In this document: positions 34,380 through 45,644 of the stretch, piece by piece
Layout of the letters: each line of letters opens with the position of its first letter
How positions within the stretch are numbered: the stretch's first letter is position 1
Assembly (NCBI GenBank): GCA_024291935.2
Contig: CM044315.1
Coordinates: 54,720,385 to 54,784,384 of the forward strand
Direction: 5' to 3'
Length of the DNA stretch: 64,000 bases
From: Okapia johnstoni
Lineage: Eukaryota; Chordata; Mammalia; Artiodactyla; Giraffidae
The notes under the pieces: generated by a model
What the model saw: only the letters and a program-made list of their open reading frames with translations
The model's database searches: none
Told to the model about the DNA's origin: nothing
Program-made: the position numbers and the translations under genes

Positions 34380-35060
34380 GCTTAGGGTAGTTTTGGCATC
34401 TAGGAAACTGTTAACAAAAAGACAATGTTGTTTTTACTATCAGGCTCAGCAGAAATGTCACCTCTTTGAAGGCTCCCTCATCACTTATTTCCACCCATCC
34501 TCTTCACCAGCACAATCTTTCTCTTGTTTTGCATTGAATGTTATACATACCATTGCAAGAGAATTATTATAGCATGCACCCTCATATTTATCCTTTTCTT
34601 TCTCAGCTCAAATGTGAAGAAGAGGGTTATTGTTGTTTAGTTGCTAAGTCATGTCCTACTCTTTTGTGACCGAATGGATTGTAACACACCAGGCTCCTCT
34701 GTCCATGGGATTTCCCTGGCAAGAATACTGGAGTGGGTTGCCATTTCCTTCTCTAGGGTAATCATCCCCACCCAGGGATCGAACCTGCATCTCCTGCAGT
34801 GCAGGCAGATTCTTTACCACTGAGCCACCAGGGAAGCCCCACCCTCACTTGTACCTCCACTTAATTATTTGGACCAGTCATATTATATAATATGTATTAC
34901 TTAGCCTATATTACTTTGCATACAAAGTTATTAATTTTTTTGCATTTATATCTTGATTCCAACTAAATCATAAAGTCTCATCAAACAAGAATTGTATCTT
35001 TTATTATTCATATGTCTCAGAGTATTATGTACATTCATGGGTCAATTATTATTTTGTTTC
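34380..35060 (+). repeat. L2 LINE 3' region split by a SINE
   Basis: Forward L2-like text: 'gcagaaatgtcacctctttgaaggctccctcatcac' before the SINE, and 'taaagtctcatcaaacaagaattgtatc' with a 3' end near 'cattcatgggtcaatt' after it. Confidence 0.6.
34632..34842 (-). mobile_element. Bov-tA SINE
   Basis: Antisense Bov-tA: 'ttgtttagttgctaagtcatg', 'ggcaagaatactggagtggg', 'gatcgaacctgcatctcctgc', 'ccactgagccaccagggaagcccc'. It is inserted in an L2; no clear TSD. Confidence 0.92.
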
Positions 35061-35219
35061 ATTAAAAGAAAAGCTTAGTAAGTAAAGACACAGAATAACA
35101 AGAATGATGTGATAGAAACTGTATGACATTTTTTTTGATGTACTGAGTGAGTGATGATGTTAGAATATAATTATTATTGCTTCAGAGAAGCACAAGCCAG
35201 ACAAATTTTAGAATGCTTT

Positions 35220-35613
35220 CAGAGTCACAGGGACAATAGCATGACATTTTACACTCAAGACTCATCATAAAAACTAAGCTGTTTCCTTGTTAAAGGCACT
35301 AATAGAAAATCTGACTCTAGAACCAGATAGATTTGGACTCTGGTGTTTTCAGGAAAATGACATTGAAAAAGTTAGACAAAATGATGAAAGATACATAGAA
35401 TTCAATGGGATGTCATCAGAGTCACAGGGACAATAGCATGACATTTCACACTCAAGACTCATCATAAAAACTAAGCTGTTTCCTTGTAAAAGGCACTAAT
35501 AGAAAATCTGACTCTAGAATCAGATAGATTTGGACTCTGGTGTTTTCAGGAAAATGACATTGAAAAAGTTAGACAAAATGATGAAAGATACACAGAATTC
35601 AATGGGATGTCAT
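35220..35613. repeat. Head-to-tail tandem duplication, 2 x 197 bp
   Basis: The unit 35220-35416 is repeated immediately as 35417-35613 with no length change. By eye the two copies differ at only four positions, which is about 98% identity. Both start 'cagagtcacagggacaatagc' and end 'caatgggatgtcat'. The flanks share 'tcaga' at the boundaries. I recognise no transposon in the unit, so this looks like a recent local duplication of unique sequence. Confidence 0.97.
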
Positions 35614-35887
35614 CAGACTATCTAGAAGATTTACAGTCAAATTCAGTCAGAATATAACAAATAGAGATCTTCCTCAGGTTCCTATCAACAGGAACTTAGA
35701 TATTTGATGGCACTTCTGTAGGTAATAAGGCACATAAATATCTCACCTAGCAAACTGTAAGCAAAATTCTATCAAGAGATATAGCAGCTGGAGAGGGAGG
35801 GAGCCGGGTCTCTGTAAGGGGACAGAAGGATTAGGTATATATAACTTGAATTTGAAGGACACAGGTGATGAGACCATTCCCAGTTGG

Positions 35888-36690
35888 GGAGTGTATTAGC
35901 TTTTTATCACTAGAATCTTAGCAACTTACAACCACACAAATTTATTACCTCACCATTCCTGTGGAGGAACCTGGGTGTGGGTTAGCTGGATCTTCTGCTC
36001 AGGGTTCCTCAGACTGAAATCAAGACGTCATCCAGGACTATAATCTCATCTGAGGCTTGAGCAGCACTGAGGCATGGCCTCTTCCAAAGCCAGCAGGAGG
36101 GGCCCTCACTGCTTCTTATCTCTCTTTTTTTAATTAATTTTTTAATTCTAATTGGAGGCTAATTACTTTACAATACTGTAGTGGTTTTTGCCATACATTG
36201 ACATGAATCAGCCATGGGTGTAACATGTGTTCCCCATCCTGAACCCCCCTCCCACCTCCCTCCCCATCCCATTCCTCTGGGTCATCCCAGTGCACCGGCC
36301 CTGAGTGCCCCGTTTCATGCATCGAACCTGGACTGGCGATCTATTTCACACATGGTGGTATACATTCTTATCTCTTTTAAGGCTCACCTGATTAAATCAG
36401 GCCCACTCAGGAAACTTTTTCCCATTTGATTAACTCAAATTCATTACCACTGGAAATGTATTACATCTGGGAAATTCCTTTTGTCATATAACACAGCACT
36501 CACAGACGTGATGGACCATCTTATTCACAAAGTTCTACCCACACTCAAGGAGAGAGGATTATACAAGTCACGAATACCGGCGGGGGTGGGGGGGCAAAAA
36601 TCTTGGAGGTTATTTCAGAAGATTTACCTACAAGAGTGGGAACCAAAGGAAATAGGGCTCATTGTGTCCCAAAGGCATTGCTAATAAAGG
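35888..36690 (-). mobile_element. MaLR-type LTR (MLT1-like) split by an L1
   Basis: Antisense LTR text: 'gtattagctttttatcactag', 'cacaaatttattacctcacc', 'ctggatcttctgctcagggttcc', then after the L1 'ctcacctgattaaatcaggcccac', 'tacccacactcaaggagagaggattatac', 'aatcttggaggttatttcag'. Without the insert it is roughly 550 bp. The exact subfamily is uncertain. Confidence 0.65.
36124..36364 (-). mobile_element. Ruminant L1 3' end, young, with TSD
   Basis: 241 bp of antisense L1 3' UTR: 'taattggaggctaattac', 'ccatacattgacatgaatcagcc', 'cctcccacctccctcccc', 'gaacctggactggcgatc'. A perfect 11-bp TSD (ttcttatctct) lies at 36113-36123 and 36365-36375. The insertion is in the MaLR LTR. Confidence 0.94.
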
Positions 36691-36739
36691 TCCGATCATG
36701 TCTGGTTGGTAATTTTTGTTTTGCATGTGTGTGTGTGTT

Positions 36740-36948
36740 TAACTGGAATATAACTGCTTTACAATATTGTGTTAGTTTCTGCTGTACAATGAAATGAGTC
36801 AGTCATTAGTATATATATATTCCCTCCCTCGTGAATCTCCTCCCCCCGCCTCATCCCACCCATCTAGGTCATCACAGAGCAATGAGCTCAGCTTCCTGTG
36901 CTTTATAGCAGGCTCCCACTAGCTATCTATTTTACACGTAGCAGTTCT
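36740..36948 (-). mobile_element. L1 3' end
   Basis: Antisense L1 3' region after a (TG)n run at 36725-36738: 'aactggaatataactgctttac', 'ctgctgtacaatgaaatgagtc', 'tccctccctcgtgaatctcc', 'ctatctattttacacgtagc'. It is 5'-truncated; no TSD was recognised. Confidence 0.88.
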
Positions 36949-37655
36949 GATTTTTAAGAAACATTCACAAGATAGAGGGAAACTCCAAGAATTACTTGAA
37001 AGTAACATCAAAATTATATGGAATGATGCAATAGTGCCTTTATCTTTTAATGATGGTATAACTTAGTATTATGTATAAAAAATCAAAGTATAAAAATCAG
37101 TGTTAAAATATTTGCATTTAAGAATCTGTGCTTATTTTGAATTTTAATTATTTGTGCTATTTATAAAAATTAGGCTTATTAGAATAGCAAGTCAATTTTG
37201 CAGTTTCAAGTTAAAATGAGTATTGAGTGAGTCATGCTTTAGACCTGTAATTTCAGATTGAAATCTTACTTGGAACATTTAGGAGAATTTAATGTTCACC
37301 AGATCTGTAAATTTAATTTATTTGATTTATAAGAATTACCTAAGTTCTTAGGAAGTCTGTTAAGTCATGTGATTAAGGTACTTAAAAAAGAAAATAAAAA
37401 TATGTGACATTAATAAATGTGGCTAAATGTTCAAAGAATTTAATTAGGTTGTAAAGTCTTCCTTCAAAATAATTATAAACTTATTAGATTTATGGATAGA
37501 TTAATAAAATTTATAAACATATAAGCTTAAGAAAAACAAGGGTTTCAAGGGAGTTGAATACTAATTTTGCACCACAATAACCTTCAGTAGTTCTTTTCTA
37601 GGCATAAAAATTGCCCTCGAGAACACAAAAAATATTCATTTTTAAGAAGTTTCAA
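36949..37655. other. Very AT-rich stretch, no feature recognised
   Basis: No repeat family or ORF. It is strongly AT-rich with many short A/T runs. Confidence 0.55.
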
Positions 37656-37659
37656 CTCT

Positions 37660-37825
37660 ACTATTTTGTATGACTTTTGTCAAGTCACTTGACTTGTTTT
37701 AGCTTCAGTTTCTCATTAGCAACATGGGGTCATCATGTTAACATGCAGGGTGGTCCTAAGCAGTAAATGAGATTCTTTACACAAAGTGCTTGACACATTT
37801 AGAATCTCAATAATAAAAGCTTAAA
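37660..37825 (+). repeat. MIR SINE
   Basis: Forward MIR: 'gacttttgtcaagtcacttgacttg', 'agcttcagtttctcattagcaac', end 'acaaagtgcttgacacatttag'. Confidence 0.68.
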
Positions 37826-37927
37826 GAAAAAAAAATTCAGTTCTTTTACTAAACATAAGGGCAGAAGCTTTGTTTATATTCCATCCAGCCACCAACAGTT
37901 TAAACTTCAATCCTCCCTATACTTTCT

Positions 37928-40518
37928 CCAGTTCAGTTCGGTCGTTCAGTCCTGTCCAACTCTTTGTGACCCCATGGACTGCAGCACACCAGGCTTCCCT
38001 GTCCATCACCAACTCTCGGATCTTGCTCAAACCAATGTTCATTGAGTCGGTGATGTCATCCAACAAGCATATCCTGCCATCCCCTTCTCCTCCTGCCTTC
38101 AATCTTGTCCAGCATCAGAGTCTTTTTCAGTGAGTCGGTTCTTCACATCAGGTGGCCAAAGTATTGGAGTTTCAGCTTCAGCAACAGTCCTTCCAAAGAA
38201 TATGCAGGACTGATGTCCTTTAGGATGGACTGGTTGGATCTCCTTGCAGTCCAAGGGACTTTCAACGGTCTTTTCCAATACCACAATTCAAAAGCATCAA
38301 TTCTTTGGTGCTCAGCTTTCTTTATGGTCCAACTGTCACACCCATACATGACTACTGGAGAAACCACAGCTTTGACTACACGGACCTTTATTGTCAAAGT
38401 AATGTCTCTGCTTTTTAATATGCTGTCTAGGTTGGTCATAGTTTTTCTTCCAAGGAGCAAGAGTCTTTTAATTTAATAGCTGCAGTCACCATCAGAAGTG
38501 ATTTTTCAGCCCAAGAAAATAAAGTTTCACTGTTTTCATTGTTCCCCCATCTATTTGTCATGAAGTTATGGGACTGGATGCCATGATCTTCGTTTTCTGA
38601 ATGTTGAGTTTTAAGCCAGCTTTTCCACTCTCCTCTTTCAATTTCATCAAGAGGCCCTTTAGTTCCTCTTTGCTTTCTGCCATAACAGTGGTGTCATCTG
38701 CATATCTGAGGTTATTGTTATTTCTCCCAGCAATCTTGATTTCAGCTTGTGCTTCATCCAGCCTGGCATACTGCATGATTTACTCTGCATACAAGTTAAA
38801 TAATCAGGGTGATGATATACAGCCTTAATGTACTCCTTTCTCAATTTGGAAACAGTCTGTTGTTCCATGTCCAGTTCTAACTGCTGCTTCTTGACCTGCA
38901 TACAGATTTCTCAGGAGGCAGGTAAGGTGGTTTGGTATTCCCATCTCTTTAAGAATTTTCCACAGCTTGTTGTGATCTATACAGTCAAAGGATTTGGCAT
39001 AGTCAATGAAGCAGAAGTAGATGTTTTTCTGGAATTTTCTTGCTTTTTCTATGATTCAACAGATATTGGCAATTTGATCTCAGGTTCCTCTGCCTTTTCT
39101 AAATCCAGCTTGAATTTATGGAAGTTCTCGGTTCATGTACTGTTGAAGTCCAGCTTGGAGAATTTTGAGCATTACTTTGCTAGCATGTGAGATGAGTGCA
39201 ATTGTGCGGTAGTTTGAACATTCTTTGGCATTGCCTTTCTTTGGGATTGAAATGAAAACTGACCTTTTCCAGTCCTGTGGCCACTGCTGAGTTTTCCAAA
39301 TTTGCTGACACATTGAGTGTAGCACTCTCACAGCATCATCTTTTAGGATTTGAAATAGCTCAACTGGAATTCCATCACTTCCCCTAGCTTTGTTCATGGT
39401 GATGCTTCCTTCCTAAGGCCCATTTGACTTCACATTCCAGGATGTTTGGCTCTAGGTGAGTGATCACACCATCATGGTTTTCTGGGTCATTAAGATCTTT
39501 TCTGCATAGTTCTTCTGTGTATTTTTGCCACCTCTTCTTAATATCTTCTGCTTCTGTTAGGTCCATACCATTTCTGTCCTTTATTGTGCCCACCTTTGCA
39601 TGAAATGTCCCCTTGGTACCTCTAATTTTCTTGATGAGGTCTATAGTCTTTCCCATTCTATTGTTTTCCTCTATTTCTTTGCACTGATCACTGAGGAAGG
39701 CTTTCTTATCTCTCCTTGCTATTCTTTGGAACTCCCATTCAAATGGGAATATCTTTCCTTTTCTCTTTTGCCTTTAGCTCCTCTTCTTTTTTCAGGTATT
39801 TGTAAGGCCTCCTCTGACAGTCATTTTGCCTTTTTGCATTTCTTTTTCTTGGGGATGGTCTTGATCCCTGCCTCCTCTCAATGTCACAATCCTCGTCCAC
39901 AGTTTTTCAGGCACTCTGTCTATCATATCTAATCCCTTGAATCTATTTGTTACTCCCATTGTAAGGGATTTGAGTTAGGCCATACCTTAATGGTCTAGTG
40001 GTTTTCCCTACTTTCATCAATTTAGGTCTGAATTTTCCGATAGGAGTTCATGATCTGAGCCACAGTCAGCTCCCAGTCTTGTTTTTGCTGACTGTATAGA
40101 GCTTCTCCATCTTTGGCTGCAAAGAATATAATCAATCTGATTTTGGTATTGAGTATCTAGTGATGTAGAGTAGAGTCATGTCACGTCCTTCCAACAAGGA
40201 AGAGGGTGTTTGCTATAACAAGTTCGTCCTCTTGCCAAAACTGTTAGCCTTTTCCCTGCTTCAATTTGTACTCCAAGGCCAAACTTGCCTGTTAATCCAG
40301 GTATCTCTTAACTTCCTACTTTTGCATTCCAGTCCCCTATGATGAAAAGGACATCTTTTTTTTGTGTGTGTGTTAATTCTAGAAGGTCTTGTATGTCTAT
40401 ATAGAACCATTCAACTACAGCTTCCTCAACTTTAGTGGCTGGGGCATAGACTTGGATTACTGTGATATTGAATAGTTTGCCTTGGAAACAAACAGATCAT
40501 TCTGTCATTTTTGAGATG
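37928..40518 (-). mobile_element. BovB LINE (RTE), 2.59 kb, antisense
   Basis: The 3' end is at the left ('gttcagttcggtcgttcag') and the element reads back through the RT domain to the endonuclease region near 40500. Minus-strand frames show GIPVELFQILKDDAVRVLHS (39116-39397) and EDIKKRWQKYTEELCRK (39384-39656), with YADDTTVMAES in 38558-38776. The ORF is broken by several frameshifts. A putative 8-bp TSD (tactttct) lies at 37920-37927 and 40519-40526. The left end matches neighbouring BovB 3' ends. Confidence 0.95.
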
Positions 40519-40647
40519 TACTTTCTTAGATAGTAATTAGTTTGTTACCTTTCAAGGCACAAAGGATGCTTAAAGGGTTAACTTTAATGCCCAGAGGAGG
40601 CTGACCACACCCATTAGATCTTCCCCAGAAAGTAGCTGCAGGGCATA

Positions 40648-41007
40648 CATGCTCAGTGGACTCTTTGATCCCATGGACTGTAGTCCACCAGGCTTCTCAG
40701 TCCATGGGATTCTCCAGGCAAGAATAGTATAGTGGGTTGCCACTGCCCTCCTCCAGGGGATCTTCCCAACCCAAGGATCAAACTTGCGTGTCTTAGCTCT
40801 CCTGCATTGGTGGGCAGATTCTTTACCACTAGCACCACCTGGGCTTCCCTGGGTGCTCAGCGGTAAAGAATCCATTTGCAATGCAAGAGCTGCAGGAAAG
40901 GCAGGTTTGTGGACAGAGGAGCCTAGCAGGCTACGGTTCACAGCCTTGCAAAGAGTCAGACGTGACTGAAGTGACTTAGCACGCATGCATGCACCTGGGA
41001 AGCCCAG
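40648..41007 (-). mobile_element. Bov-tA SINE interrupted by another Bov-tA
   Basis: The outer antisense element runs from 'atgctcagtggactctttg' to 'tttaccactagcaccacctggg', is interrupted at about 40844, and closes with 'gaagcccag' at 40999-41007. Those last bases are the expected end of the antisense head, so the outer copy is complete apart from the insert. Confidence 0.85.
40844..40991 (+). mobile_element. Bov-tA SINE nested in a Bov-tA (internally deleted)
   Basis: Forward copy: 'cttccctgggtgctcagcgg', 'taaagaatccatttgcaatgc', then a jump over about 75 bp to 'gtggacagaggagcctagc' and the end 'cgtgactgaagtgacttagc'. The bases cacctggg occur at 40836-40843 and 40992-40999, a plausible 8-bp TSD, though GGG is also part of the SINE start. 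Confidence 0.82.
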
Positions 41008-43329
41008 CTGCGGGGAAGTATTAGCAAACCAATGTCCCATTTCAGGCTCCAAGGACTTTATGCAGCCAGCATTTCTGTGCCAATATCCAGGGCCAAATGA
41101 CTGGAATGAGATTTAAAACACTAGGGGAAGGGAGAAGTTAGTATTCCCTCTAGACTAATAGTCACCCGGTGAAATGTCACTATATTTGTGTCAGAAGGAA
41201 CAGAGGAATGCAGTCCTGTCTGGGCAAAGTGCACGCAGAAAACCCAGAGGAGAGCGGACCCAATCCTCCACATGACTTGAGTGTACTGTGGTTAGTATAG
41301 ACCATCCACTTTTCCCTGAGTGCTTATATTAATATTTGAAAAATGAAAATGTGGTTTTGAAGAAAAAAACTGTAAAATGAATTCTTCTGAGCACTTGTAA
41401 AATTTTTTAAATGTGTCTAACCTCTTGAAAAACTGCAGTGATTTTTGACGGTAATTCTGAAGGGACGCAAACACAAATATAAAACAGTATGTGAGAAAGT
41501 AGAGACAGAGAGACAGAGACGGAAAGGCGGAATAGAAGAGAGTGTGTGTGTCTCAGAGAAAACAGAGGGACAGATTCCTGGAGAACCTGTGAGACAAGAC
41601 CTAGATAAAAAGAAGACAAACAGGAAGACATGATATTGAAACACCAAGAGACCTAACGCTGAAAGCTAATGGGACAAAAAGTAAGGGAAGACTCTGAAGA
41701 GAAGATTTTTTGTGGATGAAAAATTAATCAATCAACCTATGAAAAAAAGATGGAAAATTTTGTTCAAGCCAAATTGAGTGTTATAACCCAAGAACAGAGT
41801 GTCAGAAATCTCCGGGAACTGATCTGCCCATCAGATATCAAAGCAGAGTCGTACAGTGTTTTGAAACAGAGAACTGTGCATATTACATGACATATTACTG
41901 ACAGTTGATACAATCCAGGTCTCCACGTACAAAAAGAGTAGTGGGTCATGGGTCATTGTGGCCCCTTACAAAATTAGGCAGGAAGGTTATCACCTCAGAA
42001 GTCATCTTGTGATGCTGGGAGAATGCTGCTGTCTGTGGTTGAGCCGGTATTTCAGCCAATGGGGATGTATACGGCACAGTAGAAGGGAGAGCAGAGAAAA
42101 ATTTTTTATGTTCAAATTTTTCTTGACTTGCCTTAGAATTTCATCAGTATGTAATTTCCAAGGATTCGAAGAAGCCGCCGGAGGACCAGGGGGTAAAAAA
42201 AAGGAAAGGAAGACACCACCGGGCAACATTCAATTAAGTCAATATTTATTTTGTGCCCACCAGGAACATAGAAACCTTCGGAACTAAAGTGGAAATGAAT
42301 TTAATTCTCTCTTGTTCTGAGGGGTGGGTAAGTTCAAGTCTGTGGAGCCGCCTGGGGCTGAGGTGTGAGTACGTGCAAATCCACAGTGCACTCTGCTTCC
42401 ATCTGGCTGGTCTGCAATTCTCTGCCTCCAGGGCAGCCCTACAACCCTCTCTTCCACCAACTTCGTGGTGGGAAAACAAATATCTAAAGAGAGACAAAGA
42501 TGAAACCATTATAAAAATTTATTTTTGAACTTGTAATATCAGGTCTAAAATAAGTGTTACTTAATAGTGACACCATATTTCTTAAACATAAAAATTTGAA
42601 ATCTAGACGTTGAAAAATAAAGAATGCTTAAAATTTTTTAAAACACTGAATCAGAGACACTTTTCATTAGGCTCCCCTCTAAACACACATAATGTGCTGA
42701 CATATATGATAATGTGCAGTATTTTTAAAACAAATCTCTCTTTCCTTCAAAAAAAATTCATCCAAGAAATATTTCCTAGGAATGTCAGAGTACACAGACA
42801 CATATCTGATCAAAATGTCTCTGAAGGCCCTACAGAAAGGAAAATATAGTTTTGTTACATGACTCATGGTGTCCATAAGACAAAAATAAAGCAGAGGTTT
42901 AGAAGAAATGCAACTATTCCTGGCAGTCTGGCAGTGGGATCTACAAGACAGACTTGCAAGGGAAGGACACCACGCTCAAAATTCATTACACCTTACCCAG
43001 GGAATCCACACACCCATTCAAACCAACTCATCTGATAAACCTAAAAGAAAGAATATGCATGGCAAAATAACTTAAGGGAATACGAACTTACCTTTATTCT
43101 TCTTACATTTTCCTACATCACAGCCAGACCCCTGGGATTGTTGCAGAGTGAAAAACAGAATATGCTTAAAATAAAGGGTTATTTGTGTTGTGTAAAAGTG
43201 AGAACTTTTGAAGTTGAAGAAATTATGCTACTGGAGGATGAGGGTAGAGAGAGCAACTTTGAGCAACTTGGGAAGAGGGCGCTAGGTCTCCCAGACTACA
43301 ACAAAAAAGGTCAAAGTTAGGACACATCA
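41008..43329. other. Unique stretch of about 2.3 kb; possible old LTR at about 41740-42150
   Basis: No gene recognised. The 109-codon frame at 41958-42287 overlaps an antisense one and has no motif. The part beginning 'ttttgttcaagccaaattgagtg' and 'ttataacccaagaacagagtg' vaguely resembles the antisense 3' end of some ERVL-type LTRs, which I cannot confirm. The part 41500-41600 is purine-rich (GAGACAGAGA). Confidence 0.4.
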
Positions 43330-44230
43330 CATAGAACTAGGGCTAAGTCATCCTTGGGCACCTTAATTTCTCCAAGTCTCTGTTCTTGCCATTTATGAAA
43401 AAATGCGATAAAAGTACAACTTAATACACAAGGTACTGTAAATTGCAAGGATTAAGTGGATATAAAGCTCAGTGCCTGCAATAAACACTGGTGCACATGT
43501 GTCTTTTTGAATTATGGTCTTCTCAGGGTATATGATCAGTAGTGGGATTGCTAATCCATATGATAGTTCTATTTTTAGGTTTTTAATGAAACTTCATGCT
43601 GTTCTCCATAGTGGCTATACCAATTTACATTCCCACCAACAGTGCAAGAAGGTTCCATTTTCTCCGCACCCTCTTCGGCATTTATTTTTTGTAGATTTTT
43701 TGATGATGGCCATTCTGACCAGTGTTTTGTTTTGCATTTTTCTAATAACTAATGATGCTGAGCATCTTTTCATGTGCCTCTTGGCCATCTGCATGTCTTC
43801 TTTGGAGAAATGGAATCTAGAAAAATGATCAGATGAACCTGTTTGCAGGGCAGGAATAGAGACACAGACATAGCGTGGGAATGGACATGAGAAAGGAGAA
43901 AGGCAGGGTGGGATGAACTGGGAGAGTAGCACTGACATATATACACTATCATGTGTAAAACAGACAGCTAGTGGGAAGCTGCTGCATAGCACGGGAGCTC
44001 AGCTTGGCACTCTGTGATGATGTAGAAGGGTGAGATTGGGGGGTTGTTGGAGGGATGCCTAAGAGGGAGGGGACACATGTATACATACAACGGATTTACT
44101 TAATTGTACAGCAGAAACTAACCCAACATTGTAAAGGAATTATACTCCTATTTGTAAAAATTCAAAAATAAAAATAAAGTTCAGTGCCTAGAACATAAAT
44201 GTTCAATAATGGTGTTACTTTTATTCAGTT
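43330..44230 (+). repeat. MIR SINE split by an L1
   Basis: Left part: 'cttgggcaccttaatttctccaagtctctg', 'ttgcaaggattaagtggatataaagctcagtgcctg'. After the L1 the MIR end follows: 'aaagttcagtgcctagaacataaatgttcaataatgg'. The duplicated stretch is the L1 TSD. Confidence 0.82.
43486..44173 (+). mobile_element. L1 with 5' inversion, inserted in a MIR
   Basis: The left part (about 43486-43815) is antisense L1 ORF2 ('ggtctgctcagggtatatg'-like text, 'ccaatttacattcccaccaacagtgc', 'tgatgatggccattctgacc', 'cttctttggagaaatg'). It then switches to sense 3' text ('gaatctagaaaaatgatcagatg', 'gggagagtagcactgac', 'gcagaaactaacccaacattg') and an A-rich end. The TSD is ataaagctcagtgcct at 43462-43477 and ataaagttcagtgcct at 44174-44189 (15/16). 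This is a classic twin-primed L1. Confidence 0.93.
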
Positions 44231-45004
44231 TGAAAAATAAATCTATGAGAGTGATACACAAAGCTTCTAGCCATTGCACAGACACAACCATTGCAAAGAG
44301 GGAAATATCATTGGTTATGCACATTATTTACCTGATAAAAATAAATTATTTATAGTTCTTCAAGAGATTTACCACTACCCCTTGCAGGAAAAATATGAGC
44401 ATATGGTCAAGAAAAACACCAACCATCTCCCGCCAACCTTGCCAACATGGAGCCACTCAGATCAACATGTATAATATACCTCCAATCCACGAGGAACAAT
44501 AATAGAAAAAAATTCAAAGTACTTAATACACCGATGGCTTTTACAAAATCAACTGCCACCCTTATCCTCTTTTAGTCCTCCCTTCCTTCAGCACAATCAC
44601 ATCTGAGGCTAAAGATATTTGTAATTCTCTGGTGACTAACGGTAACAAACTTTTGACAAGCAGGCTGGTAAACTTGATAAAAGTATCTTAATATGACAAA
44701 TATACTTCTCAAATGGAATGTGGGAGGGGAGAGGACACTTTGATTTTTGATAAGCTAAAATAGCACCTTAAAAATGGAATGACCCTACACAGGGATTTAA
44801 CAGTAGAACTAATTTCGGGTCAGATATGCCTCCAGCTATGAGGCAAGTGGGTTTGTATTTGCATTAGATTTCTCATTAGAAATCTTTGCATGATCTTCGG
44901 GTCTCCTCATTCTTGTACTCTTCTATCCCGCCCAATCATTTGGAACTAATCACTGGTCTCAGATGAGTTTCCCAGTAGTCCATGATGGGGATAAAAGAAA
45001 AAAA
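44231..45004. other. No feature recognised
   Basis: No nameable repeat or gene; the 66-codon frame at 44274-44474 has no motif. Confidence 0.5.
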
Positions 45005-45110
45005 ATCATGACTTAACAATTCAGCAAACATTTCCTGAGCCTTTGCTATAAACCCAGTAGCAAGGACACAGAGATGGACAGAGTCCTTGTTATCAGCCCC
45101 ATCTCAAAAC
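45005..45110 (-). repeat. L2 LINE 3' end (short)
   Basis: Antisense L2 terminus: 'aacaattcagcaaacatttcctgagcctttgctataaacccagtagc' and 'aaggacacagagatggacagagtccttg'. Confidence 0.52.
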
Positions 45111-45640
45111 CACAGCACAGCCTTCCCCAGCCTCTAACAGGGTCACTTAGTCCTGCCCATCACCTGAGCCACTTTCTGTGGCTCCAGCCACCTTCAAGTA
45201 TGGCTTGGTATTTTTGCCTTCCTGTGTGGCTACAGAGCAGCTATGACTCAAGATTTCTGAACTTGTGAGGGTTAGCCTTCTCCAGAAAAGAGACGCTCAA
45301 ACATGAGTTTCCTCCAATGATTCTATTTTGCAAAATAAGGCTTTACTTTTTCAGTCCCATTTCAGTTCTTGTTCTAGAAGTCCTCATGTTTCTCTAGACC
45401 ATTCTTAGGAGGAGTCTGCCTAATGGACAATCCTGTTTCCTGGGGGATAGAAGCTATTATTCAGAGTGCAATCTTAGGGGCTGGCATTCTGTGACATACA
45501 GACAGACTTCCCTGTGGACACCCTTAGGGATTTCTAAAGTCCACTTATCTGTTACCTTGTGCCCAACCCCAGGGAACTGAGCTGCAAAAAGTTAAACCAT
45601 CTAAACCCTAAGGACAGACCTTTGGCAACTAGTATTCACT
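45111..45640. other. No feature recognised
   Basis: Unclassified, with GC content nearer 45% by eye. The 64-codon frame at 45074-45268 is motif-free. Confidence 0.5.
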
Positions 45641-45644
45641 GAAT

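Noticed and set aside
40570..41052. 160-codon minus-strand ORF
   Set aside because: It is mostly translation of two nested Bov-tA SINEs.
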